Part shown: positions 7,222 to 7,985 of the stretch, piece by piece
Numbering within the stretch: the first letter of the stretch is position 1
Layout: the number at the start of each line of letters is the position of its first letter
From: Halobacteriales archaeon
Lineage (GTDB): Archaea > Thermoplasmatota > SW-10-69-26 > JACQPN01 > JAIVGT01
DNA length: 7,985 nucleotides
Direction of reading: 5' to 3'
NCBI GenBank assembly: GCA_020201485.1
Contig: JAIVGT010000217.1
Coordinates: forward strand, 1-7,985
Notes under the pieces: generated by a model
Database searches by the model: none
What the model was told of the DNA's origin: nothing
The model's input: only the letters and a program-made list of their open reading frames with translations
Position numbers and translations under genes: made by a program

Positions 7222-7985
7222 TCAGCGCACGAGGAGCACGGCGAGGTCGGCGACGTTCGTGCCCGTCGGGCCCGTGTACAACGTGTCGCCGAGCTCGCGG
7301 AAGAACCCGTGGCTGTCGTGCCGCGCGAGGTGCGCGCGCGCGTCGAGGCCGAGCGCCTGCGCGCGCTCCTTGCTGCCCATGTCCACGACCGCGCCCGCGG
7401 CGCCGGTCGCGCCGTCGATGCCGTCCGTGCCCATCACGGCCAGCGTCGCCTCGACCCGGAGCTGGTCGAGGAAGGCCAGCGCGAGTTCCTGGTTGCGCCC
7501 GCCCTCGCCCGCCGCGCCGCGCGCGTCCACCGTGGTCTCGCCGCCCGTCACGACGCACAGCGGCCGCGGCAGCGCCGTCTTGCCGTTCACCACGTCCTCG
7601 GCCATGCGCGCCAGGCGCCAGCCGGCGCGTTGCGCGCTTCCGGCCAGGGGCTCGCGGATGCGGAAGCCGTGGTAGCCGCGCTCCGTCCCGTGCTGCGTCG
7701 CCTCGTGCGCGGCGAGGTACGTGCTGCCGATGGTGACGTGCGCGGCCCGCGCCAGCTCCGGGCTCCCCGGCCGGAGCGGCTTCGCCTCCTCCAGGCAGCG
7801 CGCGACGCTTGCGGGCGCCGCGATGCCGTGCGCGCGCAGGATGCTCTGCGCGTCGCCCCCCGTGGTCGCGTCCGGTGCGCACGGCCCGCTGCCGACGAGG
7901 CTGGCGTGGTCGTCGCGCACGTCGCTGAGCACGAGGGCGAGCACGCGGCCCTTGCACGCGGCGGCGAGCTTGCCGCCCTTCACGG
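7222..7985 (-). CDS. Glycerate 2-kinase (MOFRL family), C-terminal part
   Basis: Phosphorylates D-glycerate to 2-phosphoglycerate with ATP, a cytosolic step linking sugar-acid or serine/glyoxylate breakdown, or the non-phosphorylated Entner-Doudoroff branch of Thermoplasmatales-type archaea, to lower glycolysis. The frame runs off the right edge. The GTG at 7983 encodes the Val of the conserved VKGGKLA segment and is internal, not a start. Counting from it, SDVRDD is at 20-25, SGPCAPD at 32-38, GGETTV at 147-152, GGRNQE at 161-166 and GTDGIDG at 185-191, and the protein ends with the family's TGPTGTNVADLAVLLV. The MOFRL domain covers roughly 140-253. Family members are about 400-450 residues, so some 150-200 N-terminal residues lie outside the window. 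All visible motifs are intact. The substrate is taken from family knowledge. Confidence 0.94.
   Translation of the reverse strand, partial: VKGGKLAAACKGRVLALVLSDVRDDHASLVGSGPCAPDATTGGDAQSILRAHGIAAPASVARCLEEAKPLRPGSPELARAAHVTIGSTYLAAHEATQHGTERGYHGFRIREPLAGSAQRAGWRLARMAEDVVNGKTALPRPLCVVTGGETTVDARGAAGEGGRNQELALAFLDQLRVEATLAVMGTDGIDGATGAAGAVVDMGSKERAQALGLDARAHLARHDSHGFFRELGDTLYTGPTGTNVADLAVLLVR

Noticed and set aside
7259..7675. A 138-codon plus-strand frame opposite the glycerate kinase gene
   Set aside because: Ser/Arg/Ala-rich antisense shadow; the minus strand carries intact MOFRL motifs.

Overview
The window is very GC-rich chromosomal DNA; nearly every codon in the real genes ends in G or C. 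The best lineage marker is the tRNA-Lys. It has an archaeal-looking body, a G discriminator base, no encoded CCA, and a TATA-like block placed as in archaeal promoters. The genes also fit an archaeon: a tricorn-factor-like M1 aminopeptidase, a MOFRL-type glycerate 2-kinase, RpiA, lipobox lipoproteins, and a secreted protein rich in N-glycosylation sequons. A GC-rich member of Thermoplasmatota is my best guess. This is inference, and a bacterium cannot be formally excluded.

Layout, left to right. (1) 1-627, +: ribose-5-phosphate isomerase A, cut at its 5' end. (2) 705-1055, +: short coiled-coil lipoprotein. (3) 1059-3623, -: intact cytosolic M1 zinc aminopeptidase, convergent with (2) with only 3 bases between stops. 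(4) 3678-4406, -: secreted jelly-roll-like protein, 54 bases upstream of (3) on the same strand. (5) 4407-4858: about 450 bases without a secure gene. It holds an 18-bp near-palindrome, a C-terminal fragment of a galactose-oxidase-like protein on +, and a possible tiny membrane ORF on -. (6) 4859-5074, +: CsbD-family stress-type protein, followed by a 13-bp tandem duplication and a strong hairpin. (7) 5193-6677, +: large lipoprotein with a ZU5-like domain, seven sequons and six extracytoplasmic cysteines. (8) 6601-7056, +: zinc-ribbon plus helical protein matching the C-terminal extension of some CheB proteins, without the methylesterase domain, overlapping (7). (9) 7096-7170, -: tRNA-Lys(CUU). 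(10) 7222 to window end, -: C-terminal part of glycerate 2-kinase.

The genes do not form one obvious pathway. RpiA and glycerate kinase are central carbon enzymes and the aminopeptidase trims peptides in the cytosol. Three exported proteins and two fragment-like ORFs (galactose-oxidase tail, CheB tail) suggest an ordinary chromosomal region with some gene decay or domain shuffling in its middle. I saw no mobile element, CRISPR array, toxin-antitoxin pair or defence system. The least explained parts are the ZU5-like lipoprotein with its overlapping CheB-tail ORF, and the 4.4-4.8 kb junction.
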